NCBI GenBank assembly: GCA_016721565.1
Contig: JADKHW010000055.1
Location: forward strand, 37,567 to 101,566
Origin: a bacterium
GTDB taxonomy: Bacteria > Electryoneota > RPQS01
Direction: 5' to 3'
Length of the DNA: 64,000 nt
The position numbers and the translations under genes are program-made. Below the pieces are notes generated by a model. It made no database searches. It had not been told where the DNA came from and saw only the letters and a list, made by a program, of their open reading frames with translations. Shown here one piece after another: positions 46,187 through 56,084 of the stretch; the first letter of the stretch is position 1; the number at the start of each line of letters is the position of its first letter.

Positions 46187-46205
46187 AGCGGGAGTCTCCT
46201 TTGGT

Positions 46206-47315
46206 TTAGTATGCCGGGCCGACGCGCACCGTGGCTGTGGCGTTAATCGGAGAACCCGTGCCGACAAGATTCGGGGCGGCGGTAACGTTGACTGCCCACG
46301 GATAGTTTGGAACGCCGTTGTCCACAAGTGGCTTGGGGCCGCCGTACACACCAAAGTCCGAACGGCTGCCATCCGTGAAGTCGAGCAAGCTCGGGTGTCC
46401 GGTGTTGACGAGAGCAGCGCCGTTGGTGGCATGCAAATGCAAATCCGCATTAAAGCCTGTGTAGCTGACTGCTTCATCGTAGTTGACAAAGGGATCGGTG
46501 GAAATGGTCAAGACATTCGTTCCGGGGAAAGCTGGAGTCGAAGGGGCAGCATTGTAGTCAAAGACAGAACCAGCGTTGTACGTGCCGATTACCGACCCAG
46601 TCGCGAACCAGTCCCAGAAGATGTTATTTACTGCGATCACAGGCCCACCTGCGGTGTTAAGAGTCAGCCAGTAATGGCTGTTCAGGAAGACGCAATTGTA
46701 GATCTCAAGCGTTCCTGACGATGCTCCGCCGGTAAACGTGGCACTGTTGGTGATGCCGTTTTGCTGAGCAAACACGCAACCACGGAAGACAGTCGGATAG
46801 TTCGCGTCTGAGATCGTAACATTTGGCGCATTTGTATTCGCGGTTAGAATCAAAATACAGTCCTCAACCGTGAATCCTCTTCCAGTATTGCCGCCACCGG
46901 CGCGAAAATTATCGTAGCCGCTGGCAACGATGCAACGGCGAACAGTGCAGGAGTCAACGTTGTTAGTGATGACCAAGCCATAATTTCCGGTGGATTGCTG
47001 GATATTAATACCTTCAATGGACGTGCGGTTTGCACCGGCACTATTGAAGTACCAAAGAGCGCCGTTGAGTTGGGCAATTGTCTGATCCCATCCAGCACCG
47101 ATCCAGATCAATCGTTTGTTCGGGAGATTCAAGCCGGGTACCGAATATGTCCCCGGTCCGACAAGAATTGTGTCACCTGTGACCGCAGCGGCGCCCGCAG
47201 ATTCCATGGTTGTATATTGTCCGGCGCCTTGTGCGGAGACGAAGCGAATCGTGGCGAAAGCCGAAGTTGCGGAAAAAAGCATAAGGGCCAGAAGCCCAGT
47301 CAAACATGTTTTCAT
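46206..47315 (-). CDS. Cassette B beta-helix secreted protein
   Basis: The 369-residue paralogue has signal peptide KTCLTGLLALMLFSATSAFA, opening IRFVSAQGAGQYTTMES, GDTILVGPGTY, IGAGWDQT and beta-helix rungs such as CIVASGYDNFRAG and CVFAQQNGITNS. The end VDNGVPNYPWAVNVTAAPNL ... RVGPAY matches copies A and C. The partner beta-sandwich gene follows after 19 bases. Confidence 0.86.
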   Translation of the reverse strand: MKTCLTGLLALMLFSATSAFATIRFVSAQGAGQYTTMESAGAAAVTGDTILVGPGTYSVPGLNLPNKRLIWIGAGWDQTIAQLNGALWYFNSAGANRTSIEGINIQQSTGNYGLVITNNVDSCTVRRCIVASGYDNFRAGGGNTGRGFTVEDCILILTANTNAPNVTISDANYPTVFRGCVFAQQNGITNSATFTGGASSGTLEIYNCVFLNSHYWLTLNTAGGPVIAVNNIFWDWFATGSVIGTYNAGSVFDYNAAPSTPAFPGTNVLTISTDPFVNYDEAVSYTGFNADLHLHATNGAALVNTGHPSLLDFTDGSRSDFGVYGGPKPLVDNGVPNYPWAVNVTAAPNLVGTGSPINATATVRVGPAY

Positions 47316-47348
47316 ATTTTGCCTTTCGAAACAGGAGAGAACGAATAA

Positions 47349-48794
47349 CTATCTGCTAACCGGAGTTCCACCGGGTTGCTGTATGTGAACGGAATCGTCA
47401 CGGAAAGTCACGTAATAGAAACTTTTGTCTTGAGTGGTAACAATTCCAGTGTCCGTGTACGTGCGGGCAGTTGTGGAGTCGATCACGTTGAACGGTCCGG
47501 CGGTAGCGGCGGCGCGATAGACGTAGTATTTGTCTATGCCGTCGGGGAAGGTCCAGTTCAACACAGCATCATTGCCGGACGGGAAGATCGTGAGGATCGG
47601 TCCGACGAGCAATGAATCGTATTCAGGTTGTGACCAGCGGCCATCATCGGTTTGAATGCGGAAGCCGACGCGATAGTAGCCAACCGGAAAATCGGTATAG
47701 ACTTGCAGGAAATCTTCCGTGCCTTCGTTGAAGGCTCCGTCTTGCGGAAGCGGGATATCAACGCCATTGCCGGGACCGGGATCGGAGCCGACAAAGACTT
47801 CAGCCGCGACGACGGTGTGATTGACTCCGCCGACGAACGGCGATGACACGATTAAGAACGCGCGATGCGGCTGACCGACGCGGCCTAAATCATCGAGCGT
47901 GCGGAAATCAATTTGATGCAAGCCGATTGCGAGCGCGTTGGTCGAGATGATTTCATTGAAGCTGATGATACCGTTGTCGGGATAATCAAAGTTCGTGTAG
48001 GAGCCGCCGTCAATGCGATACTCCATGCTTGTTGCAACGCGCGGCGAACTTCCGGCTGTGTTTGAAATCACGAGATAGCCATCGTGGACTTGTCCGACAC
48101 GACCTAAGTCATCTGTCGAACGAACCTGAAAACGATGCACGCCGTTAGTCAAACCCGTGGTGGCCACGATTTCATTCAGGTTAACAATGCCGCCGTCAGC
48201 AACGTCAACTGGTGTGAACGTTCCGCTGTCGAAGCGATATTCCATTTGCGTGACCAAACGATTCGCAAATCCGGCGGTGTTGGAAATGACGACAAATCCA
48301 TCCACGACTACTCCGGTTCGGCCCAAATCGTCGATAGCTCGAATCCGCAAACGATTCAAACCATCCGGCAAACCGGTGGTTGAAAGACCTTGTGCAAAGT
48401 TCGTGATTCCTGCATCAACAACGTCAACATTGTTGAATGTGCCGTTGTTCCACTGGTAGCCCATGATGGTTACAACTCGGGCAGAACCCGTCGCAGGTGA
48501 AAGCAGAACGAAGCCGTCAGTAGCAACGCCCCAGACATTTGTCGCGCCAGAGCGCAAGCTGTCAATTTTACAGCGGATTTTTGCGCGGACGAGATCACCG
48601 GCATTCATGGAACCCGTCGCGATCGAAAAAGCAAGGGCCTCAGAGGGATCGGGAGAGCCAATGGAGATTGCGTTGCCGTTGCCGACACCGGGATCTGCGC
48701 CTGTGAACCATTCGCATTGCGTGACGAGGGCGCGCTGCGCAAAGGCAAGCGAGCACATCGCGAGCAATGTGAACAGAAGAAGAATCTTCTTCAT
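47349..48794 (-). CDS. Cassette C modular beta-sandwich secreted protein
   Basis: The protein has 481 residues from ATG 48794 (KKILLLFTLLAMCSLAFA). It has an N-terminal DPG module (CEWFTGADPGVGNGN) and three middle modules (YQWNNGTFNNVDVVDAG, YRFDSGTFTPVDVADGG, YRIDGGSYTNFDYPDNG). A second DPG module (VFVGSDPGPGNG) and the FnIII-like end (WTFPDGIDKYYVYRAA) follow. It is the closest relative of copy A. It precedes the cassette B beta-helix gene by 33 bases. Confidence 0.86.
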   Translation of the reverse strand: MKKILLLFTLLAMCSLAFAQRALVTQCEWFTGADPGVGNGNAISIGSPDPSEALAFSIATGSMNAGDLVRAKIRCKIDSLRSGATNVWGVATDGFVLLSPATGSARVVTIMGYQWNNGTFNNVDVVDAGITNFAQGLSTTGLPDGLNRLRIRAIDDLGRTGVVVDGFVVISNTAGFANRLVTQMEYRFDSGTFTPVDVADGGIVNLNEIVATTGLTNGVHRFQVRSTDDLGRVGQVHDGYLVISNTAGSSPRVATSMEYRIDGGSYTNFDYPDNGIISFNEIISTNALAIGLHQIDFRTLDDLGRVGQPHRAFLIVSSPFVGGVNHTVVAAEVFVGSDPGPGNGVDIPLPQDGAFNEGTEDFLQVYTDFPVGYYRVGFRIQTDDGRWSQPEYDSLLVGPILTIFPSGNDAVLNWTFPDGIDKYYVYRAAATAGPFNVIDSTTARTYTDTGIVTTQDKSFYYVTFRDDSVHIQQPGGTPVSR

Positions 48795-48813
48795 ACTGAG
48801 ATTCTCCTGTTGT

Positions 48814-49899
48814 TTAGTATTGCGGTCCGACGCGACCGGTGGCGGTGGCGTTGACGGGAGTGCCGACTCCGACAAGGTTCGGGTTCAGGAGAATATTAAC
48901 GGCCCACGGGTAGTTGGGAATGCCGTTGTCAACCAAAGGCTTGGGACCGCCATAGACGCCGCGATCGGATTGCGAGCCGTCGGTGAAGTCGAGCAAGCTC
49001 GGATGACCGCTGTTGATACATGCCGCGCCGTTGGTGGGATCGAGATGCAAATCGGTTGTGCCATGCACGTAGTTCGCAGTTTCGTCATAGTTCACGAATG
49101 GATCGCCAGCGAGTAAGAGCGCGTTCGTTCCCGGCGGAATGAGAGTGGTCGAAGCGTTATAGTCCCACGTGCTGATGGCGTTATACGAGCCGTAGGAGGG
49201 CGACGCCATCCAATCGTGGAAGACGTTGTTGATGGCAATCAGCGGCGCGCCGGCAGTATTCAAAACAAGCGGAATTTGGAAGTTCAGAAAATCAGAGTTA
49301 TACAGTTCAACAGTTCCGGATGTTGCATATCCTCCGATTGCTTTCATGGCACCGCTGGTTCCCGTATTGGCAAAAACGCAATTGCGAATAGTCGTCGGGA
49401 AATTCGACTGGCTGATCAGGACCTGCCAGACACTTGAGGATGTGTACGCAGCCGTGAAAATACAATCCTCTAACGTGAGGGAACGGCCGAGTGTCCACAA
49501 AATGCTTGAGGTATTCACAGTTTCGTTGATTCTACAGCGACGAAAAGTCGTAGAATCAACCGTATTGAAGATATTGAAGCTGCTGTTGGAGTTGGAGTAC
49601 ATGCCTTCAAACGAATGGCGATTGGAGTTGTTCAGATACCAATCTTGGGTCATCGTAATAAGCGTTTGATCCCAACCGGCACCGATAACTGTATAGCGTT
49701 TGACTTCGTTGATTTGGGTCGAAATCGTGTAGCTACCCGGTCCAATGAGGATTGTGTCACCTGAAACCGCAGCTGTTAGGGCTGTGTTGATGACGGTATA
49801 GCCACCGGCACCCGTGGTCGAGACATAGCGGATGGTTGCAAATGCAGAGGATGCGAGTACAAACATGAGGGCGAACAGCCCAATCGCGAACTTTTTCAT
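48814..49899 (-). CDS. Cassette C beta-helix secreted protein
   Basis: This first gene of the operon has about 361 residues from ATG 49899 (KKFAIGLFALMFVLASSAFA). ATG 49920 would add MSPKGQH but leaves no ribosome site. The body has IRYVSTTGAGGYTVINTA, GDTILIGPGSYTIS, IGAGWDQT and rungs CRINETVNTSS, CIFTAAYTSS and CVFANTGTS. The end VDNGIPNYPWAVNILLNPNL ... GRVGPQY is conserved. The only long upstream space in the operon (to 50119) lies before this gene, so the promoter should be there; TGTGTATATTTA near 49960 is a weak candidate. Confidence 0.86.
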   Translation of the reverse strand: MKKFAIGLFALMFVLASSAFATIRYVSTTGAGGYTVINTALTAAVSGDTILIGPGSYTISTQINEVKRYTVIGAGWDQTLITMTQDWYLNNSNRHSFEGMYSNSNSSFNIFNTVDSTTFRRCRINETVNTSSILWTLGRSLTLEDCIFTAAYTSSSVWQVLISQSNFPTTIRNCVFANTGTSGAMKAIGGYATSGTVELYNSDFLNFQIPLVLNTAGAPLIAINNVFHDWMASPSYGSYNAISTWDYNASTTLIPPGTNALLLAGDPFVNYDETANYVHGTTDLHLDPTNGAACINSGHPSLLDFTDGSQSDRGVYGGPKPLVDNGIPNYPWAVNILLNPNLVGVGTPVNATATGRVGPQY

Positions 49900-50081
49900 G
49901 TGTTGTCCTTTCGGAGACATAAGTGGAAATTACTGGATTCTTCTGAAGCTCGTAAATATACACACAAAACAGCCCAAAATACAGACCGGAAGTACACATA
50001 AAACAGATAGGTAGAACATGATATATCTTGTAATATAACAACTTAGAGTGCCCCAATTGGTCTGACCCTCATGCTTGCCTC

Positions 50082-50119
50082 CCAAAAACGAACGGCGAGC
50101 CGAATTAAGGCTCGCCGTT
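50082..50119 (-). terminator. Terminator of the sorting-domain protein gene
   Basis: AACGGCGAGCC/GGCTCGCCGTT hairpin followed by CGTTTTTGGG on the reverse strand. Confidence 0.8.
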
Positions 50120-50145
50120 GTGACATTGTCGCACTAATGCAAAAC

Positions 50146-52453
50146 TTACTTGAGGAGCACGATCTTGCGGGACTCGGAGTGACCGCCTGAGCGGAGATTC
50201 AGGAAATAAAGACCGCTCGGGAAATTGTCGGCCTGCCAGCTTGTGCTGTGGCTGCCGGACGGCTGAACAGAGTTGACAAGCGTGGCAACCTGTCTTCCGG
50301 TCAAGTCATAAACACTCAAAGACACATGCGCAGGTGTCGGCACATCGTATTGAATGCTCAAAGTTGAGTTGAACGGATTGGGATAGGTGTTAGCTATTGC
50401 AAATTCTGTGGGAATGCCGCCGGGGATGGGGTCGGCGGCGACTTGCCAAGCGCGCACAAAGACTGTGTCTGCGATATGAGGAACAAGCTGATTGCCATCG
50501 TAATCTACAAGCGAGAGCACGATTTCATTGGTTGTGAAATACCATAGTGGTACTTCGATTGAATCGAATACAACGTGGAATGAGGATTCAAATGGCTCTT
50601 CGTTTCGCCAGAAATCGCGAACCTGCAAGTGAATGCGTCCGTCGCCTCCCGAATCGGCAACCACGAAGTCCTCGACAATAAACTGAAAATACGGGGGGTT
50701 GTCATCATACCACTCAAGAGTATCAGGCGGTTGCGTAGGCCATGTAATCGTGATGCTTGGATTCAGCGGAGTGTAATGAATGGTGACGATGTCAGAGACA
50801 ACCGGATCGAGTGACTGATACTGGCGGTCTACAAGGTAAACGAGAATTTGATTTTCACCCTCCAACAAGCCAACCGGATAGCGGCCTCGCTACTCAGTGT
50901 ATCTGTAGAATTCCGTTAACCCAGAGCATAACATAACCATCGCCATTATCCGGATCAAGATCAAAGTGGTCTACATCGAACACGAGTGACACAGTGTCAT
51001 CGTGAACAACAACACCCTCCGTAGGAGAAGTGATGCTGATCGACGGTGGAAGATTTGGAATCGGGCCGAGCGAGCCGCTGGAGTTGATGTTCTGCACAAA
51101 CAAATCCATGTCGCCGTCACGCGCATCGGGCCACGCGGCGATGATCTGATTAAGCGGATTGATGCAGGTAAAGGGACGGCCCTTTTCACTGACGACAGTG
51201 CAAAGTTCCTTGATGGCCGGAGTCCATGTAGATTGTCCTGCTTCGCCTAATTGACTGGCGCGGAGAAGCGTGTTGATCTGACTGCCGGGAGCATATTGCG
51301 AATAGAAAACGGAGTAGTTGCCGTTTTGAACGAACGCTTTGACATTGAAACACGGCTCGGCAGCAAGCGGTGCAATCACAACTCCGTTGGCATTCCATTG
51401 CGCCTGACCACTTGTATTCAAATACTGCGCCTGCACTCCGCCTTGCGATTGATTGGTGTTGGATGACTGATAGAAAATGACAATGCCGGCTCCGGTGTTC
51501 ACCGCCGACGGCGACATTTGCAGTTCGGAGGGCGAGGCATCCACGCTAACACCATTCGCAGTCCAATGTGCTACGCCGTCGTTTTCAATATGTTGAACGT
51601 AACAATGATGCACATTCCCGCGCGCGTCGTACCAATAGACATACACACCGCCCGCGCCGTCACTCACCAAGTCGGGCCGCATCTGAATTCCGATGCCGCT
51701 TTGGTTCATAATTTCGATGCCGGGTTCAACCCATCTTGCGCTACCGTCGTCGTTATACGCACGCACATAGAGATAGCGCGGGGAGGAAAACTGTGTGCCT
51801 TGCTGTGCAAGGTAAGAGAGTGCAAATCCAGTGCTGTCGAGCGCGGTCAAACGCGGAATCGAAACACCGTTGGCTTGCGTGAATGTTATCGTTGCAGGAT
51901 TATTAAATACGTCTTGTCCTTCGGAGTCAAGCTTGCGTATGTGGATCGAATCTTCTTCCTGCCACGCAAAAACAACATCGCCGTTTTCCATCGGCAGAAT
52001 GCGCGGGTCCGGCTCAAAGCCGTCGTTGTTGGACAATGCGATTCCATCAGGTCCCCAAAGAAATTCCTGCTGTGGCCCGATGCTGTAAACGGTGATATCA
52101 CGGTCGGCGCCGTTGCGAATATCGTTGATGGCGAGAATGCAATTATCTGCAATATCCACGGCAATATCCCAATCGGTCAGCCATGTATCTTGCGGATGAT
52201 CAGAAATCAAAATACCGCAGGGGTTGGCCCACTGCGGTACTCCGTCAGCATCTAATCGTTGCAGATAGATATCATAATTACCGGACGAAAGATCTTGCCA
52301 CGCGACATAACAGCCGCCTTCAGACAGTGCGGCGATTTTGGGCAGGGCCTGTTCACCGTTGTGATCACAAATCAGCAAATTCTGACTTGGATTACTCGGC
52401 CACTGAGCAAGTGCGGAGAGGGTGCAGAGCAGAGTGAATAGAACACGTTTCAT
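50146..52453 (-). CDS. Large secreted protein with beta-propeller and sorting domain, frameshifted
   Basis: From ATG 52453 (GGAGGTGG upstream; signal peptide KRVLFTLLCTLSALA) the first part has propeller-like repeats (GGCYVAWQDLSSGNYDIYLQ, NGDVVFAWQEEDSIHIRKLD, DGAGGVYVYWYDARGNVHHC). An Ig-like domain (PSISITSPTEGVVV) leads to VNGILQIH and a stop at 50894. After a short garbled stretch (50870-50915) the frame resumes YPVGLLEGENQILVYLVD and runs to the sorting domain NTYPNPFNSTLSIQYDV ... LTGRQVATL ... SGLYFLNL ... KIVLLK. The repaired length is about 765 residues. Two compensating indels are probably involved. Confidence 0.75.
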
Positions 52454-52528
52454 AATACCACCTCCGAAAACGGAAATAAGAAAAAGCAAAGGGGAAATAA
52501 CAAGAACCACAGGGAAACCTGGATTGAT

Positions 52529-53272
52529 TCAGATTCCGAGAACGTAAATCGTCCACGGAGCTACAGAAGTCTCACTTTTCCATGCGAAAGGTTCTTCGGG
52601 TTTGCCGAGCGGAGAAATCTTTTCGATAACCGATAACCCTGCCTGTTGATACAGTTCACGATAGGCCTCGTCTGACCACATCACGTCAAGCACAGGCCGT
52701 GAGTCCTCGATATCTGTCATTACAATTTTCACCTCGTCGCCGCTCTTAGCAAGCTTGTTCTCAGGAAAATCCTTGGTCGTGAACGAAGCCCACTCGTGTG
52801 TGTAAATATCCGGTGACGAGACAAGATTAACGATTCTGCCCGACGGATTGAGGTGGCTTTGCAAAGTCTTAAACAACGCGAGTTTGTGTTCTGCTGTCGG
52901 AATATTATCAAACGTGAAGGCCGAAAAGATCAGGTCAAAATGAGATTCGGCTAAGACTTCAAGACTGCCATTATCTTCGGCCAACAAGTAAATTCCCTCG
53001 GGATCTCTGTGATGAGCGCGCTTCAGCATATCCTCGGAAATGTCAATGCCGATGGCATCGAAGCCAATCTGTTTTAAAAATCGAGTCGAACGACCCGCAC
53101 CACAGCCAAAATCCAGCACCATCTCGCCGCGCACATGCCGCAAAAACAGCTCCGGCAAGTCACGGTAGGCGGGAAATAGAGCTTGTGGTAAGCCCCGGGG
53201 GGGTGGCTTCCTCGGTAATACGTTTGGAGAAAGGCATATTGAGCTTGGGTCAACTGAAAGCTTCATGGCCAA
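52529..53272 (-). CDS. SAM-dependent class I methyltransferase
   Basis: The 247-residue protein has motif I VLDFGCGAGRSTRFLKQIGF, motif II GIDISEDML, and FDLIFSAFTFDNIP, as in small-molecule methyltransferases of the type 11 family. The first 25 residues (MKLSVDPSSICLSPNVLPRK) look out of place, and a run of seven or more C/G at about 53200 suggests an indel that changed the N-terminus. The substrate is unknown. Confidence 0.85.
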   Translation of the reverse strand: MAMKLSVDPSSICLSPNVLPRKPPPRGLPQALFPAYRDLPELFLRHVRGEMVLDFGCGAGRSTRFLKQIGFDAIGIDISEDMLKRAHHRDPEGIYLLAEDNGSLEVLAESHFDLIFSAFTFDNIPTAEHKLALFKTLQSHLNPSGRIVNLVSSPDIYTHEWASFTTKDFPENKLAKSGDEVKIVMTDIEDSRPVLDVMWSDEAYRELYQQAGLSVIEKISPLGKPEEPFAWKSETSVAPWTIYVLGI

Positions 53273-53329
53273 ATGGGTTTCTTTGGCCTCGCTAATCTGA
53301 AACCGTAGATGAGTCAGAAGGGTAAGCGC

Positions 53330-54601
53330 TTACTTCTGCATATCGAGCTTCATCATCACCAAACCAGCCAGCAGTTTGGGATAGAAGTCGGTGGATTTTT
53401 GCGGCATTCTTTGACCTGCCGCGGCGACAGTTTTGACGTCATCGACGCTGGTGGGATTCAGAACAAACGCGGCTTGAATACCGTTCTTGCCGACAGCGTC
53501 AATGGCTTCCTGACGTGCGCGAACGTAATCTACATGGGTTCCGGCGGTGAGCGTCTTGGCGTCAATGCCGAGTTCGTTTTCGAGAATCGTCGAATGTAAA
53601 ATCGTAACGCCCAACGTGCGGTTCGGGCCGCCGTGCTCGTTGGATTTCAAGAAATAGAAATTGTCCTTCGTGCCGATAGCCTTCATGCCAAAGACTTGAT
53701 CCGTTTTTTCCATGTCCATGTGTACGAACAAGGCTTCTTCGCTGGACAGCGGTGTAATTGTAAAATTCTCGGCCAGAGCAGCCAAGAGTTTTGGAGCTGA
53801 GAAGTTTGCGACATTCTGAATCAAGCGATGCGTCGGCAAAATCACCAGACCGGGATCTTCCATCGGGAACAGCCCCATCATACGATGATCAAAGCCTTGC
53901 TTGCCCACAGGCTTCCAGCCTTTTTCGAGGGCTTCCCGCTTGTAATTACAGGCCGTTTCGTAACGATGGTGACCGTCGGCAATAAACAGATCACACGGAG
54001 CCACAAGCTTTTGCAACTTGGCCACAAATTCCGGATCATCGGCAATCCAAACTTGATGCAATTCGCCGAAATCGTCGCGGCACTCAAGCGTAGGCTTGTG
54101 TGACTTGGCAATTGAATCCATCAGCTTCACGCTTTCGCCGTTGGGATCCGAATAGAGCATGAAAATCAATTCGTCATTGGTTTCCAGCGCACGCAACAGA
54201 CGCAGGCGGTCGGCCTTCGGGCCAGCAAGCGTGTGCTCATGGGATTTGACATGCTCTTCTTCAAGCGCGACCGAAGCCATGAAACCTTTGCGCACATACG
54301 TCTTGTTTAAGAAGGTGAAGGTCTGGTAGTAGAGATAAAACGCGGGGCCTTTAGCCTCAACCAGCGTGCCGTCGGCAATCCACTGCTTGAGTGTTGCGGC
54401 GGCGCCGGGGTAGGGGGATTCGGGATTGGTTACGGTCTCATCGGACTTAATAACACGAATAACGTTATGGGGATCGCGTGCGTAATACTTCTCCTGCAAG
54501 GCACGGTCGATTTTGTCATAGGGCTGGGAAACGAGCTTGTCCAGCTTCGCGGCTAATGCAGGGGAATAAGTCAAACCGCGGAAGGGATGAATACTGGCCA
54601 T
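53330..54601 (-). CDS. DUF1015-family protein
   Basis: The 423-residue protein has the family opening IHPFRGLTYSPALAAKLDKL followed by VSQPYDKI, the block YLYYQTF, EHTLAGPKADRLRLLRA, and the motif CDLFIADGHHRYETA, all typical of DUF1015. Archaeal relatives include the serine kinase SerK, so a phosphotransferase role is possible but not shown here. The gene stands alone. Confidence 0.93.
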   Translation of the reverse strand: MASIHPFRGLTYSPALAAKLDKLVSQPYDKIDRALQEKYYARDPHNVIRVIKSDETVTNPESPYPGAAATLKQWIADGTLVEAKGPAFYLYYQTFTFLNKTYVRKGFMASVALEEEHVKSHEHTLAGPKADRLRLLRALETNDELIFMLYSDPNGESVKLMDSIAKSHKPTLECRDDFGELHQVWIADDPEFVAKLQKLVAPCDLFIADGHHRYETACNYKREALEKGWKPVGKQGFDHRMMGLFPMEDPGLVILPTHRLIQNVANFSAPKLLAALAENFTITPLSSEEALFVHMDMEKTDQVFGMKAIGTKDNFYFLKSNEHGGPNRTLGVTILHSTILENELGIDAKTLTAGTHVDYVRARQEAIDAVGKNGIQAAFVLNPTSVDDVKTVAAAGQRMPQKSTDFYPKLLAGLVMMKLDMQK

Positions 54602-54797
54602 CAGGAACTCCGAATAAGTTGCAATAGGGTAGTTTGCGAAAAGATACGCAAACCCAGTAAAATCCGCAAGCAGGGCAGTTTGACTAAGTGCCTCAAAATG
54701 CGTATTTTAGTAAGTTATGTGCGAGTCCCTCATTCGAGAGGCTACCCCCAACCGTTGACCCCCACCAACCCCCAGAAAGACGGGGGAAACCGGAAAA

Positions 54798-56084
54798 ATG
54801 CCCACACGTTTACCTGAAGAACTGGTTTATCTGTCGGCCATGTTGGGGCGACCGGCCTATTCTCGTACCTTAGGGACAGGAATGGGGAAGGTGTGGGACG
54901 TTATTGCTCAGGTGACGGAGATGTTTCCTGAAGTAAAGGGGCTGGTGCTGCGCAATGGCGGGCGATTGGTGCTCTACCCGGCGACGGGGCAGGAGTACTT
55001 GGATTTCCTGAAAACGCGCAAGCTGAAAGTCGATGAGCACAAGATTGTGCCGCTGGTGCATGCGCCGGATGATATCTCAATTCGCGAGACCTTATGGGAT
55101 CGGCAGATTGTGGATGTCGAAGGTGCGAAGGTTGTGCGCGTAAACGACGTGCAACTGCTGATCGGCGAGCGGCAGTGGGTTGTGCATGTGGATGTCGGTG
55201 TGTCGGGACTTGCGCGCAGATTGGGGTACGAAAATGCACTCCGCAAAGCCGCGAAAATGGTCGGCAGGAAATTTGACGACGAGTTGATTTCGTGGAAGTA
55301 TGTGCAGCCGGTGAGCGACTCTGCTGATGCTCCCGGGCCAGTGAGATTGAAAGTTGGCGCGCAGCGTTTGAAGGAATTGCATCCGGGTGAAATCGCGGAT
55401 ATTCTCGAAGAGCTTTCGCACGAGCAGCGGCAGGTGATGGTGGCCTCGATGGATGCCGAGACTGCTGCCGAAGCACTCGAAGAGACTGACTACGACGTAC
55501 AGAAGACGATTTTCGAAGGTCTTGAACCTGAGCGCGCGGCGGATATTCTCGAAGAGATGGAACCGTCGATTGCGGCGGACTTGCTTTCGGATTTGGATGT
55601 GACGGCTTCTGAACAGATCATCCAGAATTTTGAGTTTGAAGATGAGCGCGCCGAAGTCGCCGAGCTGATGACCTACGAAGAGGAAACGGCAGGCGCGCTA
55701 ATGACGACGGACTATTTGGAATTGTCCGACGAGAAGACGGTGGAAGATGCGCTGGATTATTTGCGCACCAACGCCGATGAAATTGAGGCGTATTATTACG
55801 TCTATGTACACGACGAAGACGGCGTGTTGTTAGGGGCGCTTTCGCTGCGGAATCTGTTGGTCACGGATCCCGCATTGCAGCTTGGAAACATTGTGTCAGG
55901 CCGTTTGATTACGGTACCACTCGACGCAAGCTTGAGCGAAATTGCCGAATTATTTTTGCGGTATAATTTCCTTTTCATCCCGGTGGTAGATGAGAACGGA
56001 ATTCAAAAAGGGGTCGTGAGCTTCAAGGATTCGTTAGATGATTTGATGCCGACTCTTTACAAGACTTGGAAGAAAGATTCGTGA
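54798..56084 (+). CDS. Cytosolic PRC-barrel, MgtE-N and CBS protein
   Basis: The 428-residue protein has no membrane helix. Residues about 1-170 hold two PRC-barrel-like strands sets (YLSAMLGRPAYSRTLGTGMG and ETLWDRQIVDVEGAKVVRV). Residues 190-290 match the MgtE N domain (LHPGEIADILEELSHEQRQV, then EGLEPERAADILEEMEPSIA). Residues 292-420 are a CBS pair (TYEEETAGALMTTDYLEL, FIPVVDENGIQKGVVSFKDS). In MgtE these parts sense Mg2+ and gate the channel. Here the channel domain is missing and an Nramp-like transporter lies two genes downstream, so a separate sensor subunit is likely (inference). Confidence 0.88.
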   Translation: MPTRLPEELVYLSAMLGRPAYSRTLGTGMGKVWDVIAQVTEMFPEVKGLVLRNGGRLVLYPATGQEYLDFLKTRKLKVDEHKIVPLVHAPDDISIRETLWDRQIVDVEGAKVVRVNDVQLLIGERQWVVHVDVGVSGLARRLGYENALRKAAKMVGRKFDDELISWKYVQPVSDSADAPGPVRLKVGAQRLKELHPGEIADILEELSHEQRQVMVASMDAETAAEALEETDYDVQKTIFEGLEPERAADILEEMEPSIAADLLSDLDVTASEQIIQNFEFEDERAEVAELMTYEEETAGALMTTDYLELSDEKTVEDALDYLRTNADEIEAYYYVYVHDEDGVLLGALSLRNLLVTDPALQLGNIVSGRLITVPLDASLSEIAELFLRYNFLFIPVVDENGIQKGVVSFKDSLDDLMPTLYKTWKKDS

